A DNA stretch of 49,084 nucleotides. Origin: Pseudomonas syringae (GTDB taxonomy: Bacteria; Pseudomonadota; Gammaproteobacteria; Pseudomonadales; Pseudomonadaceae). Numbering within the stretch: the stretch's first letter is position 1; the number at the start of each line of letters is the position of its first letter. The DNA lies in NCBI RefSeq assembly GCF_021605415.1, contig NZ_WKEQ01000038.1, positions 1-49,084 of the forward strand. The letters are read 5' to 3'. The position numbers were made by a program, and so were the translations under genes. This document shows positions 1 to 8,942 of this stretch, one piece after another. The notes under the pieces were generated by a model that was not told the origin of the DNA, made no database searches, and saw only the letters and a program-made list of their open reading frames with translations.

Positions 1-1077
1 GCATTGCGCCGCCTGCTGGCGAAGAAACCTCCTGCACGTGGCGACCACTGCGCCAGCGCCGAAAGCGTTCGCGATTATTTTCGGCAAAAGGCCCATCAGC
101 AGGGCTACACCCTCAGCCACAGCCAGCAGCGGGTCATCGACTGCATGGCCCAGCGCGCCGGGTTGCTGTACGGCCCATCAACGCAAACGCCGCCAGGGTT
201 GTACCTTTACGGAGCCGTCGGGCGTGGCAAGAGCTGGCTGCTTGACGGCTTTTTTCAGTCCCTGCCCATCGAGCAGAAACAACGTCTGCATTTTCATGAG
301 TTTTTCGCGCGCCTGCACCAGGGCATGTTCAGCCATCGTGATGAAAACGACGCCATGGAGGTGACCCTCGATGAGCTGCTGCTGGACTGCCGGGTGCTGT
401 GTTTCGACGAATTTCATGTGCATGACATTGGCGACGCAATGCTCATCACGCGCCTGTTCAAGGCTTTGTTCAAACGCGGAATTTTGCTGCTGGTCACCTC
501 CAACTACCCGCCGGAAGGCCTGCTGCCCAACCCGCTCTACCATGCGCGGTTCAAACCGGTGATCGAGTTGATCAACACGCGCATGGACGTCATGGAAGTC
601 GGCGGCCCCCACGACTATCGCAGTCATGCCCGTCAGCATGCCCATCAGGTGTTTACCCAGGGCCATTACGTGTGGCCGGCCACTTCGGCGCAACGCAATG
701 CCCTTGAACTGCCGCCCGCCGATGCGCCGCCATTGGCGCTGCAGGTCGGCACCCGACAGTTCCGCGCGCGCTATTGCAAAGAGCACCGCATCGGATTCAG
801 TTTTGACGACCTGTGCGAACAACCCACCGCCGTGATGGACTATCTGGAACTGTGCCGGCGCTTCGACCAGTGGATCATCGACGGATTGCCTGAACTCGCC
901 AAGTGCTCGATCGCCGTTCAGCAGCGTTTCATTAATCTGATCGACGTGCTCTACGACCAGGACAAACACCTCACATTGCTCGGACACCTGCCGTTGAGTG
1001 ACAGCCTCGCCGGCGATGCCATCGACCTGGCCCGCACCCGCAGCCGATTGGGGCAATTGCAGGAAATACACGATTGA
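1..1077 (+). CDS. AFG1/ZapE-family ATPase, 5' end cut by the window
   Basis: P-loop ATPase of the AFG1/ZapE family. The bacterial members include ZapE, an ATPase that acts on the Z-ring during division. Counting from the TTG at 4, the Walker A loop is GAVGRGKS at residues 70-77 and the Walker B is VLCFDEF at 131-137, followed by the HVHD stretch typical of the family. The frame is open to base 1, so the true start may lie upstream. The visible 357 residues are close to a full family member. Pseudomonas usually carries a canonical zapE near the rplM-rpsI genes, so this is probably a paralogue; that is inference. An LRR-kinase gene follows on the same strand after about 90 bp. Confidence 0.85.
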   Translation, partial: ALRRLLAKKPPARGDHCASAESVRDYFRQKAHQQGYTLSHSQQRVIDCMAQRAGLLYGPSTQTPPGLYLYGAVGRGKSWLLDGFFQSLPIEQKQRLHFHEFFARLHQGMFSHRDENDAMEVTLDELLLDCRVLCFDEFHVHDIGDAMLITRLFKALFKRGILLLVTSNYPPEGLLPNPLYHARFKPVIELINTRMDVMEVGGPHDYRSHARQHAHQVFTQGHYVWPATSAQRNALELPPADAPPLALQVGTRQFRARYCKEHRIGFSFDDLCEQPTAVMDYLELCRRFDQWIIDGLPELAKCSIAVQQRFINLIDVLYDQDKHLTLLGHLPLSDSLAGDAIDLARTRSRLGQLQEIHD

Positions 1078-1088
1078 TTTCACCTACC

Positions 1089-1114
1089 TGCGGCAGCTCC
1101 TACACGGGGTAAAG
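1089..1114. repeat. REP-like half-site
   Basis: The short stretch CTGCGGCAGCTCCTACAC in the gap between the ATPase and the LRR-kinase matches the core of the Pseudomonas REP palindrome seen elsewhere in this window (34091 and 48686 regions). It is a single arm without a partner. Confidence 0.4.
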
Positions 1115-1166
1115 CCGCTATCATGTTGGCCATTTGCGGCCCTTGATCTATAGCGAATCCAAGTTC

Positions 1167-2480
1167 ATGCACACCCTTGCCCAATTGCGCGCCGGCGAGT
1201 TATCCGGCATTACCCGGCTGGATCTGTCCGAGTCTCTCACCGAGTTCCCCCGAGAAATTTTCGACCTGGCGGACACGCTGGAAATCCTCAACCTCAGCGG
1301 CAACGCCTTGACCAGCCTGCCGGACGACTTGCACCGTCTGAAAAATCTCCAGGTGCTGTTTTGCTCCGACAACCGGTTCACCGAACTGCCGGCCTGCCTC
1401 GGCCAATGCGCGGCGTTGACGATGATCGGGTTCAAGGCCAATCAAATTGTCGAAGTACCGGGCGCCGCCCTGCCGCCACTGTTGCGCTGGCTGATCCTCA
1501 CCGACAACCGGATCGAAACGCTGCCGGATGAATTGGGCGAACGCCCGAACCTGCAAAAACTCATGCTCGCCGGTAACCGCCTCACGCAATTACCGCAATC
1601 GCTGCGCCATTGTCATCGGCTGGAGCTGATCCGCGTCGCCGCCAACGGTTTGACCGAGCTGCCGCAATGGCTGCTGACGTTGCCGAGCCTGACCTGGCTG
1701 GCCTATGCCGGTAATCCGCTGGAAACCGAGGTCGATGGCGCCGCCCTTGCTGCCACGCCGAGCATCGATTGGGCAGCGCTGCGTCTCGAAGAACGGCTGG
1801 GTGAAGGCGCCTCCGGGGTGATTTCCCGGGCGATCTGGCAACATGCCGATCATTCGTCAGAAGCGGTTGCCGTAAAACTCTACAAAGGCGAGATGACCAG
1901 CGATGGTTCACCGCTGCATGAAATGAACGCCTGCATAACCGCCGGCCTGCACCCGAACCTGATTCGCGTCGAAGGCCGGATCAACGACCATCCGCAGGGA
2001 CAGCAAGGCCTGGTGATGGAGCTGATTGAGCCAAGCTTCCGGAATCTGGCGGGATTGCCGAGTCTGACGTCGTGCTCACGGGATGTTTACGCCGATGATT
2101 GCCGTTTCGAAGCGGCGGTAGCGCTGCGCATCGCGGGCGGCATCGCGTCGGTCGCCGAGCATTTGCATCAACAAGGCATCACCCACGGCGATCTCTACGG
2201 CCACAACATCCTGTTGAATGAGCACGGCGATTGCCTGCTGGGAGATTTCGGCGCGGCGTCGTTCCATGCCACGGACGACAACGAACAGACTCGTGCGCTG
2301 CAACGTATTGAAGTGCGGGCGTTTGGCGTTTTGCTGGGAGAACTGCTGGCCCGCGTCGACTCAGGATTGAGTGATCAGCGGCGGGTTGTGCTGGAGGATC
2401 TGCAGCAGCGTTGCTGTCAGCCGGATGTGCTGGCGCGACCGGGGTTCAGCGAGGTGGTGCGGGAGCTGGGACATTCGTGA
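1167..2480 (+). CDS. Leucine-rich-repeat protein kinase
   Basis: Two-part protein of 437 aa. Residues 15-185 hold about seven leucine-rich repeats of the LxxLxLxxNxLxxLP type. Residues 205-435 form a eukaryote-like protein kinase domain with an intact set of motifs: glycine loop LGEGASGV (211-218), the ATP-binding lysine in VAVK (237), HGD at 340-342 in place of HRD followed by N347, and DFG at 360-362. The enzyme therefore looks catalytically competent. The LRR part probably binds a protein partner. No signal peptide or membrane segment is seen, so it is probably cytoplasmic. The frame is open back to a TTG at 1134. I prefer the ATG at 1167, although neither has a strong ribosome site. Substrate unknown. 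Confidence 0.85.
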   Translation: MHTLAQLRAGELSGITRLDLSESLTEFPREIFDLADTLEILNLSGNALTSLPDDLHRLKNLQVLFCSDNRFTELPACLGQCAALTMIGFKANQIVEVPGAALPPLLRWLILTDNRIETLPDELGERPNLQKLMLAGNRLTQLPQSLRHCHRLELIRVAANGLTELPQWLLTLPSLTWLAYAGNPLETEVDGAALAATPSIDWAALRLEERLGEGASGVISRAIWQHADHSSEAVAVKLYKGEMTSDGSPLHEMNACITAGLHPNLIRVEGRINDHPQGQQGLVMELIEPSFRNLAGLPSLTSCSRDVYADDCRFEAAVALRIAGGIASVAEHLHQQGITHGDLYGHNILLNEHGDCLLGDFGAASFHATDDNEQTRALQRIEVRAFGVLLGELLARVDSGLSDQRRVVLEDLQQRCCQPDVLARPGFSEVVRELGHS

Positions 2481-2494
2481 CCGCTGCACGGTCA

Positions 2495-2583
2495 TTCGCG
2501 AGCAGGCTCGCTCCTACAGGTTCAGCGGCGTTCACATATTGTGTGTACGACACACCACTGTAGGAGCGAGCCTGCTCGCGAAG
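2495..2583. repeat. REPIN: inverted REP pair
   Basis: Two 25-base arms in inverted orientation (2495-2519 and 2559-2583), perfect complements, with core GCGAGCAGGCTCGCTCCTAC. The 39-base spacer holds a smaller palindrome, GTGTGTACGACACAC. This is the common Pseudomonas REP doublet. It lies between the convergent LRR-kinase and YebC-family genes and can fold into a long hairpin on either strand. Confidence 0.8.
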
Positions 2584-2605
2584 GCGTGATCACTGACGAT
2601 GCAAA

Positions 2606-3310
2606 TCAGCCGGCCAACCCGACAAACATATCCTGCACATCGTCGTGGTTATCCAGCCCTTCGAGGAAGGCCTCAACCTCAGCCATCTGCTCGTCGCTCA
2701 AACCGCTCACCGGGTTTTTTGGCTGGTAGCCGAGTTTCGCCGACAGCACGGTGAAGCCCTGCTCTGGCAACGCTTTTTGCACGGCGTCCAGATCGACCGG
2801 GTCGGTCAGGAACAGGGTCGCGCCCTCTTCACCTTCCTCGAAATCCTGGGCACCGGCCTCGATGGCGGCCATTTCCGGATCGGCGTCCGGGGAATCAGGC
2901 GACGCTTCGATCATGCCGACATGGTTGAAATCCCAGGCCACCGAGCCGGAAGCACCCAATTGGCCCTTGCGGAATGCCACACGGATTTCCGCCACGGTGC
3001 GGTTGATGTTGTCGGTGACACACTCGACGATCAGCGGCACCTGATGAGGGGCGAAGCCTTCGTAGGTCACACGATGGTATTGCACGGTCTCGCCCAGCAG
3101 GCCCGCACCTTTCTTGATCGCGCGATCCAGGGTTTCCTTGGGCATCGACGCCTTTTTCGCCTGTTCGACCACCAGACGCAGGTGTGCGTTGGTGGTGGTA
3201 TCGGCACCGTTGCGGGCAGCGATGGTGATTTCTTTCACCAGTTTGCCGAAGATCTTGCCCTTGGCGTTGGCTGCCGCTTCTTTGTGTTTAACCTTCCACT
3301 GTGCGCCCAT
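2606..3310 (-). CDS. YebC/PmpR-family protein, YeeN subtype
   Basis: A 234-aa protein of the YebC family. It opens with MGAQWK and carries the family signatures EGFAPHQVPLIVEC and DNINRTVAEIR, and it ends in an acidic stretch (LEGLDNHDDVQDMF). The start and the acidic tail resemble E. coli YeeN more than the RuvC-linked YebC, so this is probably the second paralogue of the genome. The family was first described as DNA-binding regulators (PmpR in P. aeruginosa). Later work links YebC proteins to relief of ribosome stalling at proline runs. Which role holds here cannot be told from sequence. It stands alone, convergent with the LRR-kinase. Confidence 0.9.
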   Translation of the reverse strand: MGAQWKVKHKEAAANAKGKIFGKLVKEITIAARNGADTTTNAHLRLVVEQAKKASMPKETLDRAIKKGAGLLGETVQYHRVTYEGFAPHQVPLIVECVTDNINRTVAEIRVAFRKGQLGASGSVAWDFNHVGMIEASPDSPDADPEMAAIEAGAQDFEEGEEGATLFLTDPVDLDAVQKALPEQGFTVLSAKLGYQPKNPVSGLSDEQMAEVEAFLEGLDNHDDVQDMFVGLAG

Positions 3311-3529
3311 TACTCACTCTCTTGATCTGTGGCGCCGAGACATCTATTGGCCGACGCGTGCCCGCAAGTTTATACGGCCTAAAGTTGGCAATCGACCAAA
3401 AATTCTGTCGCTGAATCGACATCTTCTCCACGGCTTGTAGGGCGTTTCTGAAAAGCGCTTTTGTCATGACTCTTTCGGTCTCCGGTTTCGTACCCTCTAC
3501 CGCCCGTATTGCCTGACAGAGCCGGTTCA

Positions 3530-4927
3530 ATGCTCAACGACAAGGAAAGTCCGTTCAACCTGGTGCTGATCGACAGCGGTCTGTGCCTGCCGATATTGCG
3601 ATTCACCGGACATGAGGCGCTCAACCAACCTTACCGGTTCGAGATCGAAACGGTCACACTGGCGCCCGCGCAGATGCCGGCCGGGTTGCTCCACCAAGCG
3701 GCCTTCCTGCGCATTGACCACGACCACGGTATTCACGGCGTGCTCCACAGCATCAGTTGTGAACATCAAGGGCAGCACCGGATCGGCTATCGCCTGGTCT
3801 TGGTGCCGCGCTTGCGTATCCTTGACCAGCGGCATAAACGCCGGGTTTTCGTGGACATGAGCGTGACGGATATCGTCGCGCAATTGCTCGCCGAACACGG
3901 TCTGCCCCGCGCCGGTTATCGGCTGGACGTCACCGTCGGGCACTATCCGGCGCGGCCATTCTGCATCCAGTACGACGAAAGCGACCTCGCGCTGCTGCAC
4001 CGATTGTGTGAAGAAGAAGGCATTCACTATCACTTTGAGCATCGGCCGGACGGGCATGTCGTGGTGTTCGCCGATGACAGTCTGAATCTGCCGCAAACCT
4101 CGACGGTTCTGCCCTTCACGGTGACCCACGAAAAAACATCCCCCGCTATAAGTGCGTTATTTCAACGCCACGATGCCGCGTCCATCGCCACATTGCCGGC
4201 GGTGCGCAATCGGGGTCGGCAATCGGGCTCAGGCGAAGCGGCCAATGAAGTGGTCAATGACTGGCCGGCGTTGGCGGTTGCCCCATCACCGCAGCGTCAC
4301 GCGGAGCAACGCAGCCGTCGCCAACTCGAGCGCCAGCGCAGCCAGTATCGATCCGTGCGCGGTCGCAGCGATTGCGGCACCTTGCTCAGCGGTCACTTGC
4401 TGCAGGTGACTGGACATCCTATTCCTGCATTCAACGATCAGTGGCTGATCACCGAACTGCGTCATCAGGGTCAACAACCCTCCATTCTCGATCCTGCTTC
4501 AACGAATCGCCGTTATTGCAATGATTTCACCGCCCAGCCCTGGTCGACCGATTTTCGTCCGCCGCTGATACAGCCTCGGCCGAGCATTCCCGGCTATCAC
4601 CTCGCGCGGGTACACGGCAACGCCGGGGATCCGCCGACGCTGGACGAACAAGGGCAGATCGCCGTCCAGCTATGGCCAGAACCCGAAATGCCCGACGATG
4701 ATCACACCCTCTGGTTACCGATCGCCCTGACCGGCGGCGAGGGCTCGCTCAGCGCTGACACATTGCCTCGAGCCGGCAGCGAAGTCTGGGTGAGTTTTCT
4801 GGACGGCGATCCGGATCGACCGATTCTCTGCCTCGGCGCCCGCCATACCCCACCGCGCCGGGAATCGCCGCCGGGACGTGATACCAGCCTGTTGCTCGAC
4901 TGGTTGCTCAACGGCGCCGAACGCTGA
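3530..4927 (+). CDS. Short orphan VgrG (type VI secretion tip protein)
   Basis: VgrG-family spike protein of 465 aa. The N-terminal 300 residues match the gp27-like base (FTGHEALNQPYRFEIE, then ESDLALLHRLCEEEGIHYHFEH). The last part is the gp5-like OB fold, with the signatures PGYHLARVHGNAGDPPTLDEQGQ and WVSFLDGDPDRP. The protein stops soon after the OB fold, so the long beta-helix needle and any C-terminal effector domain of typical 600-1000 aa VgrGs are absent. No hcp, PAAR, adaptor or immunity gene adjoins it. I prefer the ATG at 3530; the frame extends to a TTG at 3509. The ribosome site is weak. It may serve a T6SS encoded elsewhere or be a degenerate copy. Confidence 0.8.
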   Translation: MLNDKESPFNLVLIDSGLCLPILRFTGHEALNQPYRFEIETVTLAPAQMPAGLLHQAAFLRIDHDHGIHGVLHSISCEHQGQHRIGYRLVLVPRLRILDQRHKRRVFVDMSVTDIVAQLLAEHGLPRAGYRLDVTVGHYPARPFCIQYDESDLALLHRLCEEEGIHYHFEHRPDGHVVVFADDSLNLPQTSTVLPFTVTHEKTSPAISALFQRHDAASIATLPAVRNRGRQSGSGEAANEVVNDWPALAVAPSPQRHAEQRSRRQLERQRSQYRSVRGRSDCGTLLSGHLLQVTGHPIPAFNDQWLITELRHQGQQPSILDPASTNRRYCNDFTAQPWSTDFRPPLIQPRPSIPGYHLARVHGNAGDPPTLDEQGQIAVQLWPEPEMPDDDHTLWLPIALTGGEGSLSADTLPRAGSEVWVSFLDGDPDRPILCLGARHTPPRRESPPGRDTSLLLDWLLNGAER

Positions 4928-4935
4928 CGAGGGCA

Positions 4936-6327
4936 TCAGCCCTTGTCAGCCTTGCCCGCCGCCGCCGCGAATTTCGCCAGGCGCACATCGAGGTGACGTG
5001 GCCGCCGCCCGTGGTCCTCGGCGCGCTCCTTGCGGCGGATGGCGTTGCGCACCATCAGCGAACCGAGGTAACGAATCGGCTCCGGCGGAAAATATCCCAA
5101 CGGCCCGTTGACCAGCGGCGAACGCGTCCACGGGTTGTCCAGCCCTTGCACCATCGAGGCGAGAATCTGCCCGCCCATGTGGCATGGGCCGACGCCGCTG
5201 CCGGAGTAACCGAAGCCATAAAAGACATTGCCGCTGTCGCTCATCTGGCCGAAAAAAGGCAGCCCGGTCACCGAACGATCCGAAGGGCCGTTCCACGTTG
5301 CATCGACCTTCACATCGGCAAACGCCGGAAAAAAATCGTCGAGGCTGCGTTTGAGCAAATCCGCATAGGGCGATGGCTGATCGAACACCGGCAACATCCG
5401 CCCACCGAACGCGAAGGTATTACCGCCCTTGCCGAGCATGATCCGGCCGTCCGGCGTGTTGTGGTAGTAGTGCACAAAAATCCGCGAATCGAGCACGGTC
5501 ACACCGCTGGTCAAACCGATCTCCTGCAACAGATCCGGACGCGGTTCGGTGATCAGCATGTCGCTGGACACAATGGCCACGCTGCGTTCGAACTGCGGGA
5601 ACGCGCGGGCCATCCAGGCGTTCATCGCCAGCACCACGCGGTCGGCGACGACGTTGCCGTTTGGCGTGATGATCTTCGCCGGCCGCCCTTCTTCCAGGCC
5701 GGTCATGGCGGTGTTTTCGTGAATCCGCACACCCAGTTGCAACGCCACGCGTCGTAATCCTCGCACCAGTTTGCCCGGCTGCACGCTGGCTGCCGCTGGC
5801 GAAAACCAGCCTTCCAGATGTTTGTCGGACCCGGCCATGCGCTGCACGTCAGCCACCGGTCGCTGGGTAAACGAGTTGATGCCGTTGCGCTCCAGCGCGG
5901 CGATCACTGCGTCGGTGGAACCGCATTGCGCGCGATTGGTGGCGGTGTACAGCGTGCCGTCGAGGCGGTAATCGGCATCGACGCCGTACTGCTCGCAGAA
6001 CTCGCCGATGGCGTGAATGCTGCGCTCGGATTCCTTGACCAGACGCACCGCTTCTTCAACGCCGAACAAGCGCTCAAGGGTGAAATATTTCGCCGACCAT
6101 GACAGCGCACAACCGCCGTTGCGCCCGCTGGCCCCGCCGCCGCAGATGTCCGCCTCAATCAGCAATACGTCGAGTTGCGGGTTTTGCTCCTTGAGCATGA
6201 TCGCCGTCCACAAACCGGTGTAACCGCCGCCGACGATGCACACGTCTGTGCGCACTTCGCCTTGCAGCGTCGGGCAGGTCGCGGACGTATCGGCCAACAG
6301 GGCCTGCTCCAGCCAAAAAGGTCTCAT
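4936..6327 (-). CDS. DadA-type FAD-dependent amine oxidoreductase of the AEP island
   Basis: Flavoenzyme of 463 aa in the D-amino-acid dehydrogenase/glycine oxidase (DAO) family. The N-terminal dinucleotide fold is visible as VCIVGGGYTGLWTA (residues 29-42), followed by GGGASGRNGGCALSW, a usual FAD-contacting stretch. The C-terminal end of the domain carries FYGFGYSGSGVGPCHMGG. It follows the transporter gene by 71 bp on the same strand, starts at an ATG after CTGGAG, and so forms a two-gene operon. FAD oxidoreductases recur next to phn genes, and characterised members (called PbfC and PbfD, as I recall) oxidise AEP or N-methyl-AEP. By context this enzyme probably feeds an AEP derivative into PhnW/PhnX. 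The substrate is inferred. Confidence 0.85.
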   Translation of the reverse strand: MRPFWLEQALLADTSATCPTLQGEVRTDVCIVGGGYTGLWTAIMLKEQNPQLDVLLIEADICGGGASGRNGGCALSWSAKYFTLERLFGVEEAVRLVKESERSIHAIGEFCEQYGVDADYRLDGTLYTATNRAQCGSTDAVIAALERNGINSFTQRPVADVQRMAGSDKHLEGWFSPAAASVQPGKLVRGLRRVALQLGVRIHENTAMTGLEEGRPAKIITPNGNVVADRVVLAMNAWMARAFPQFERSVAIVSSDMLITEPRPDLLQEIGLTSGVTVLDSRIFVHYYHNTPDGRIMLGKGGNTFAFGGRMLPVFDQPSPYADLLKRSLDDFFPAFADVKVDATWNGPSDRSVTGLPFFGQMSDSGNVFYGFGYSGSGVGPCHMGGQILASMVQGLDNPWTRSPLVNGPLGYFPPEPIRYLGSLMVRNAIRRKERAEDHGRRPRHLDVRLAKFAAAAGKADKG

Positions 6328-6398
6328 GGGTTTCTCCAGTCAGTAAGGCATGACGCATGCCTGCCGCGAGCTGCGCAGCAGGTCACAGGGAAAAGTTT

Positions 6399-7724
6399 TC
6401 AGTTACGCAGGGGTTTGATCGCCAACCGGGAGTTGGGCACGGCGGCCCGAGGTTCCATCACCCCGGCAGGTCGGCTATTCCAGTGCGGCACCAACACCAG
6501 CGCGGAAAACAACGCGCAGCCGGCGAACACGATGAACACCGTCACCGCGTCGAAATACCCCGGCAACAAGCCACCGAGCACTGCTCCGACCGAACCGCAG
6601 CCGTTGACGAATCCGGCAGCCGTGGCGCCGGCCTTGGCCTTGCCGAAGTCGATGGCGGCCGCGCCGCTGATCATCGAGTCCGGGCCGTATAGCGTCAGGC
6701 CCATGACAAACAACAGCGCGACCACCAGCATCACACTGCCGGTTTGCAGAGCACCCATGAACAGCGCCAGCGAGACAGTCAACGCCAGCAGACTGATCAC
6801 GCAGGCCGGCATGCGCCGGGCGCCGAACAGTTTGTCCGAGGCCAAACCGATCATGATCGGGCCAAGCAGCCCGGCCAGTTCGAACGCAGTAGGAATGATC
6901 GCCGCGCCGACCTTGCCGACGCTGGGCATTTGTTCGAAGACGATCACCGGGCCCCAGAACAGAATCGCGTAGCGCGCCGGTTTCAACAGGAAGTACGCCA
7001 GCCCGAGCACCAGCACCGTGCGGTTGCGCAGGATTTCCTTGAGCGGCTCCCAAACGCTGAGTTTGCTGTTGGCGTGGGCTTCTTCGGCGGAAATTTCCGG
7101 CTCTGGCTCGACCGCCGGCAGGCCGACGTCTTCAGGTTTGTTGCGTTGAAAAACGAAAAACAACACGGCCACGGCGGCGACAACCGCTGCGCTGGAAATG
7201 AACGCCGCGTGCCACGTGCCAACCAGCGTGTACGCCCACCAGCCGGCGAACGGCGACGCCACCAGACCGCCGAACGCATAACACGAACTCCACAATCCCA
7301 ACACTTGTCCACGCTGCTGAGCGGGGAAAAAACTGCCGAGGTTCTTGCACAACCCTGACCATCCCGTGGACTGCGCGAGACCCTGGATCAGCATGCAGGT
7401 GGCGAAAATTGGCAAGGTCGCGAAACTGCCCATCACCAGCGCGGCGGCTGCGGAAATCAGCAAACCGCCGAGCACCACGACGCGCGGGCCAAAGCGGTCG
7501 GCGAGCATGCCCCAGGTGAACTGGCCGATGGCGTATGCCGCCAAGTAGATGGCGTCGAGGTTGGCCATGGCCATTTTGTCGAGGGTAAACGAGGGGTCTT
7601 CGGCGATGCCCAGTTTGGCCACCGAAAAAGCTTTACGGGTGAAATAGAACGCGGCGTAAGCGAGCCAGGTAATCGCGAAAATCTGCACGCGCCAGCGGGA
7701 GATGGTGCCGATGTGCTTGTTCAT
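6399..7724 (-). CDS. MFS transporter of the organophosphate antiporter (OPA) type
   Basis: Inner-membrane carrier of 441 aa with about 12 hydrophobic segments. The N-terminal stretch ITWLAYAAFYFTRKAFSVA is typical of the GlpT/UhpT/PgtP group, which exchange phosphorylated organic compounds for phosphate. A hydrophilic loop near residues 195-225 separates the two six-helix halves. It is the first gene of the operon with the FAD oxidoreductase and is divergent from a LysR regulator. In this setting the likely substrate is 2-aminoethylphosphonate or an N-alkyl form of it; this rests on family and neighbourhood. Start ATG at 7724 is preceded by TGAGGT. Confidence 0.85.
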   Translation of the reverse strand: MNKHIGTISRWRVQIFAITWLAYAAFYFTRKAFSVAKLGIAEDPSFTLDKMAMANLDAIYLAAYAIGQFTWGMLADRFGPRVVVLGGLLISAAAALVMGSFATLPIFATCMLIQGLAQSTGWSGLCKNLGSFFPAQQRGQVLGLWSSCYAFGGLVASPFAGWWAYTLVGTWHAAFISSAAVVAAVAVLFFVFQRNKPEDVGLPAVEPEPEISAEEAHANSKLSVWEPLKEILRNRTVLVLGLAYFLLKPARYAILFWGPVIVFEQMPSVGKVGAAIIPTAFELAGLLGPIMIGLASDKLFGARRMPACVISLLALTVSLALFMGALQTGSVMLVVALLFVMGLTLYGPDSMISGAAAIDFGKAKAGATAAGFVNGCGSVGAVLGGLLPGYFDAVTVFIVFAGCALFSALVLVPHWNSRPAGVMEPRAAVPNSRLAIKPLRN

Positions 7725-8003
7725 TGTGGTTCTGACCTCAGGGTGTGAGTGTGCCGGCAGAATTGAAAGAAAACGCCTGTGTTTTTATTGTTGAGCACTG
7801 CGCAATCGCACCATCCCTATGGCGATTGCGGTCAGATGAGTCCCGCGGTTGCACACACAGGCTCATGGTCATCGCCGCTGCTCGACCGAGCAGTCAGCGA
7901 TGGCGTGAGCCGATCAAAGCAATTACTGTTTAATAAATAAAATCGATTTATCGTATTTCACACATAAGCTCAGCTTGTTTCTGGACTGATCCCTGGAGCC
8001 AAC
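7725..8003. promoter_or_regulatory. Divergent control region, transporter operon / LysR
   Basis: 279-bp gap between the divergent transporter and LysR genes. It contains a perfect 9-base inverted repeat CGCAATCGC / GCGATTGCG at 7801-7809 and 7822-7830, with a 12-base spacer, and an AT-rich stretch at 7925-7970 that could hold the LysR promoter. A regulator bound here could control both directions, as is usual for LysR pairs. No credible gene is seen in the gap. Confidence 0.5.
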
Positions 8004-8882
8004 ATGTCCGTTTCCCACGCCCAGCTCAAAGCCTTCCATGCCGTGGCCGTGCATGGAAGCTTCACCCGCGCCGCCGAACGGCTTTATCTGACGCAGCCGG
8101 CGATTTCCGACCAGGTGCGCAAACTCGAAGAACGCTTCGGCGTGTTGCTCTTCCATCGCAACAAGCGCTCGGTGCGCCTGACCGATCTGGGCGAGCGCTT
8201 GCTGGCGATTACGCAACGGCTGTTTGTGATCGAAGCCCAAGCCCAGGAATTGCTCCAGGACTCCCAGGCATTGCAGACCGGTAGCCTGATTCTGGCGGTG
8301 GATGCGCCGGTGCATGTGCTGCCGCAGATCGCGCGGTTCTGTGAGCGCTATCCGGGGATCAGCGTGAAGATCGAAACCGGCAATACCGATGAATCGCTGT
8401 TCCGGTTGTTCAACTATCAGGCGGATCTGGCGCTGCTTGGGCGAGATGTGAATGACGAGCGATTGATGAGCGTGCCGCTACGAAATGATCCGATGGTGGC
8501 GTTCGTCTCGCGTAATCACCCGTGGGCCGAGCGCGAGTCGATCTGCCTGGCGGATCTCGACGACACGCCGCTGGTGCTGCGCGAAACCGGCTCGGTAACG
8601 CGCCAGACCCTGGAAGAAGAAATGGCCCGCGCCGGGTTTCGCATTCGTCCGGCGATTCAGGTTGAAGGCCGGGAAGCGGCGCGTGAAGCCGTGGTGGTGG
8701 GGATTGGCGTGGGCGTGGTGTCGGCGGCGGAGTTTGGTGCGGACTCACGGGTGTGTGCGTTGCCGATTACCGATTGCACCCGGCGGTTGACCGAGACACT
8801 GGTGTGCTTGCGCGAACAAAGTTCACGGCGTGTAGTGGCAACGTTTCTCGAGATGGTGCGCGAAAGCCTGATCTCAATTTAA
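8004..8882 (+). CDS. LysR-family regulator 1 of the AEP island
   Basis: LysR-type regulator of 292 aa. The winged helix-turn-helix occupies residues 1-62 (SFTRAAERLYLTQPAISDQVRKL is its core region), and the effector-binding domain spans about 90-290. It starts at an ATG preceded by CTGGAG. It is divergent from the transporter/FAD operon, which is its most likely target, and convergent with a second LysR. The two proteins share C-terminal features such as the REA...EAV..GVGVVS stretch and ALPI, so they look like paralogues that may sense related phosphonates. Confidence 0.9.
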   Translation: MSVSHAQLKAFHAVAVHGSFTRAAERLYLTQPAISDQVRKLEERFGVLLFHRNKRSVRLTDLGERLLAITQRLFVIEAQAQELLQDSQALQTGSLILAVDAPVHVLPQIARFCERYPGISVKIETGNTDESLFRLFNYQADLALLGRDVNDERLMSVPLRNDPMVAFVSRNHPWAERESICLADLDDTPLVLRETGSVTRQTLEEEMARAGFRIRPAIQVEGREAAREAVVVGIGVGVVSAAEFGADSRVCALPITDCTRRLTETLVCLREQSSRRVVATFLEMVRESLISI

Positions 8883-8894
8883 CCCTCGCCTCCA

Positions 8895-8927
8895 CGATCG
8901 CTCCCACGCTCCGCGTGGGAACGATCG
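8895..8927. repeat. Palindrome between convergent LysR genes
   Basis: CGATCG-CTCCCACGC-TC-CGCGTGGGA-ACGATCG forms a long near-perfect hairpin. The core TCCCACGCTCCGCGTGGGA is a common Pseudomonas intergenic palindrome. It lies in the 60-bp gap between the two convergent LysR genes and might act as a transcription stop for either, although no U-run follows. Confidence 0.6.
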
Positions 8928-8942
8928 AACCCCGAGATCGCG

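Noticed and set aside
3530..4927. A T6SS or defence island around VgrG
   Set aside because: No other secretion, toxin, immunity or nuclease gene adjoins it; the neighbours are a YebC-family gene and the AEP island.
6175..6972. 265-residue open frame opposite the FAD and MFS genes
   Set aside because: It crosses the boundary of two well-supported genes in the opposite direction and lacks any motif.
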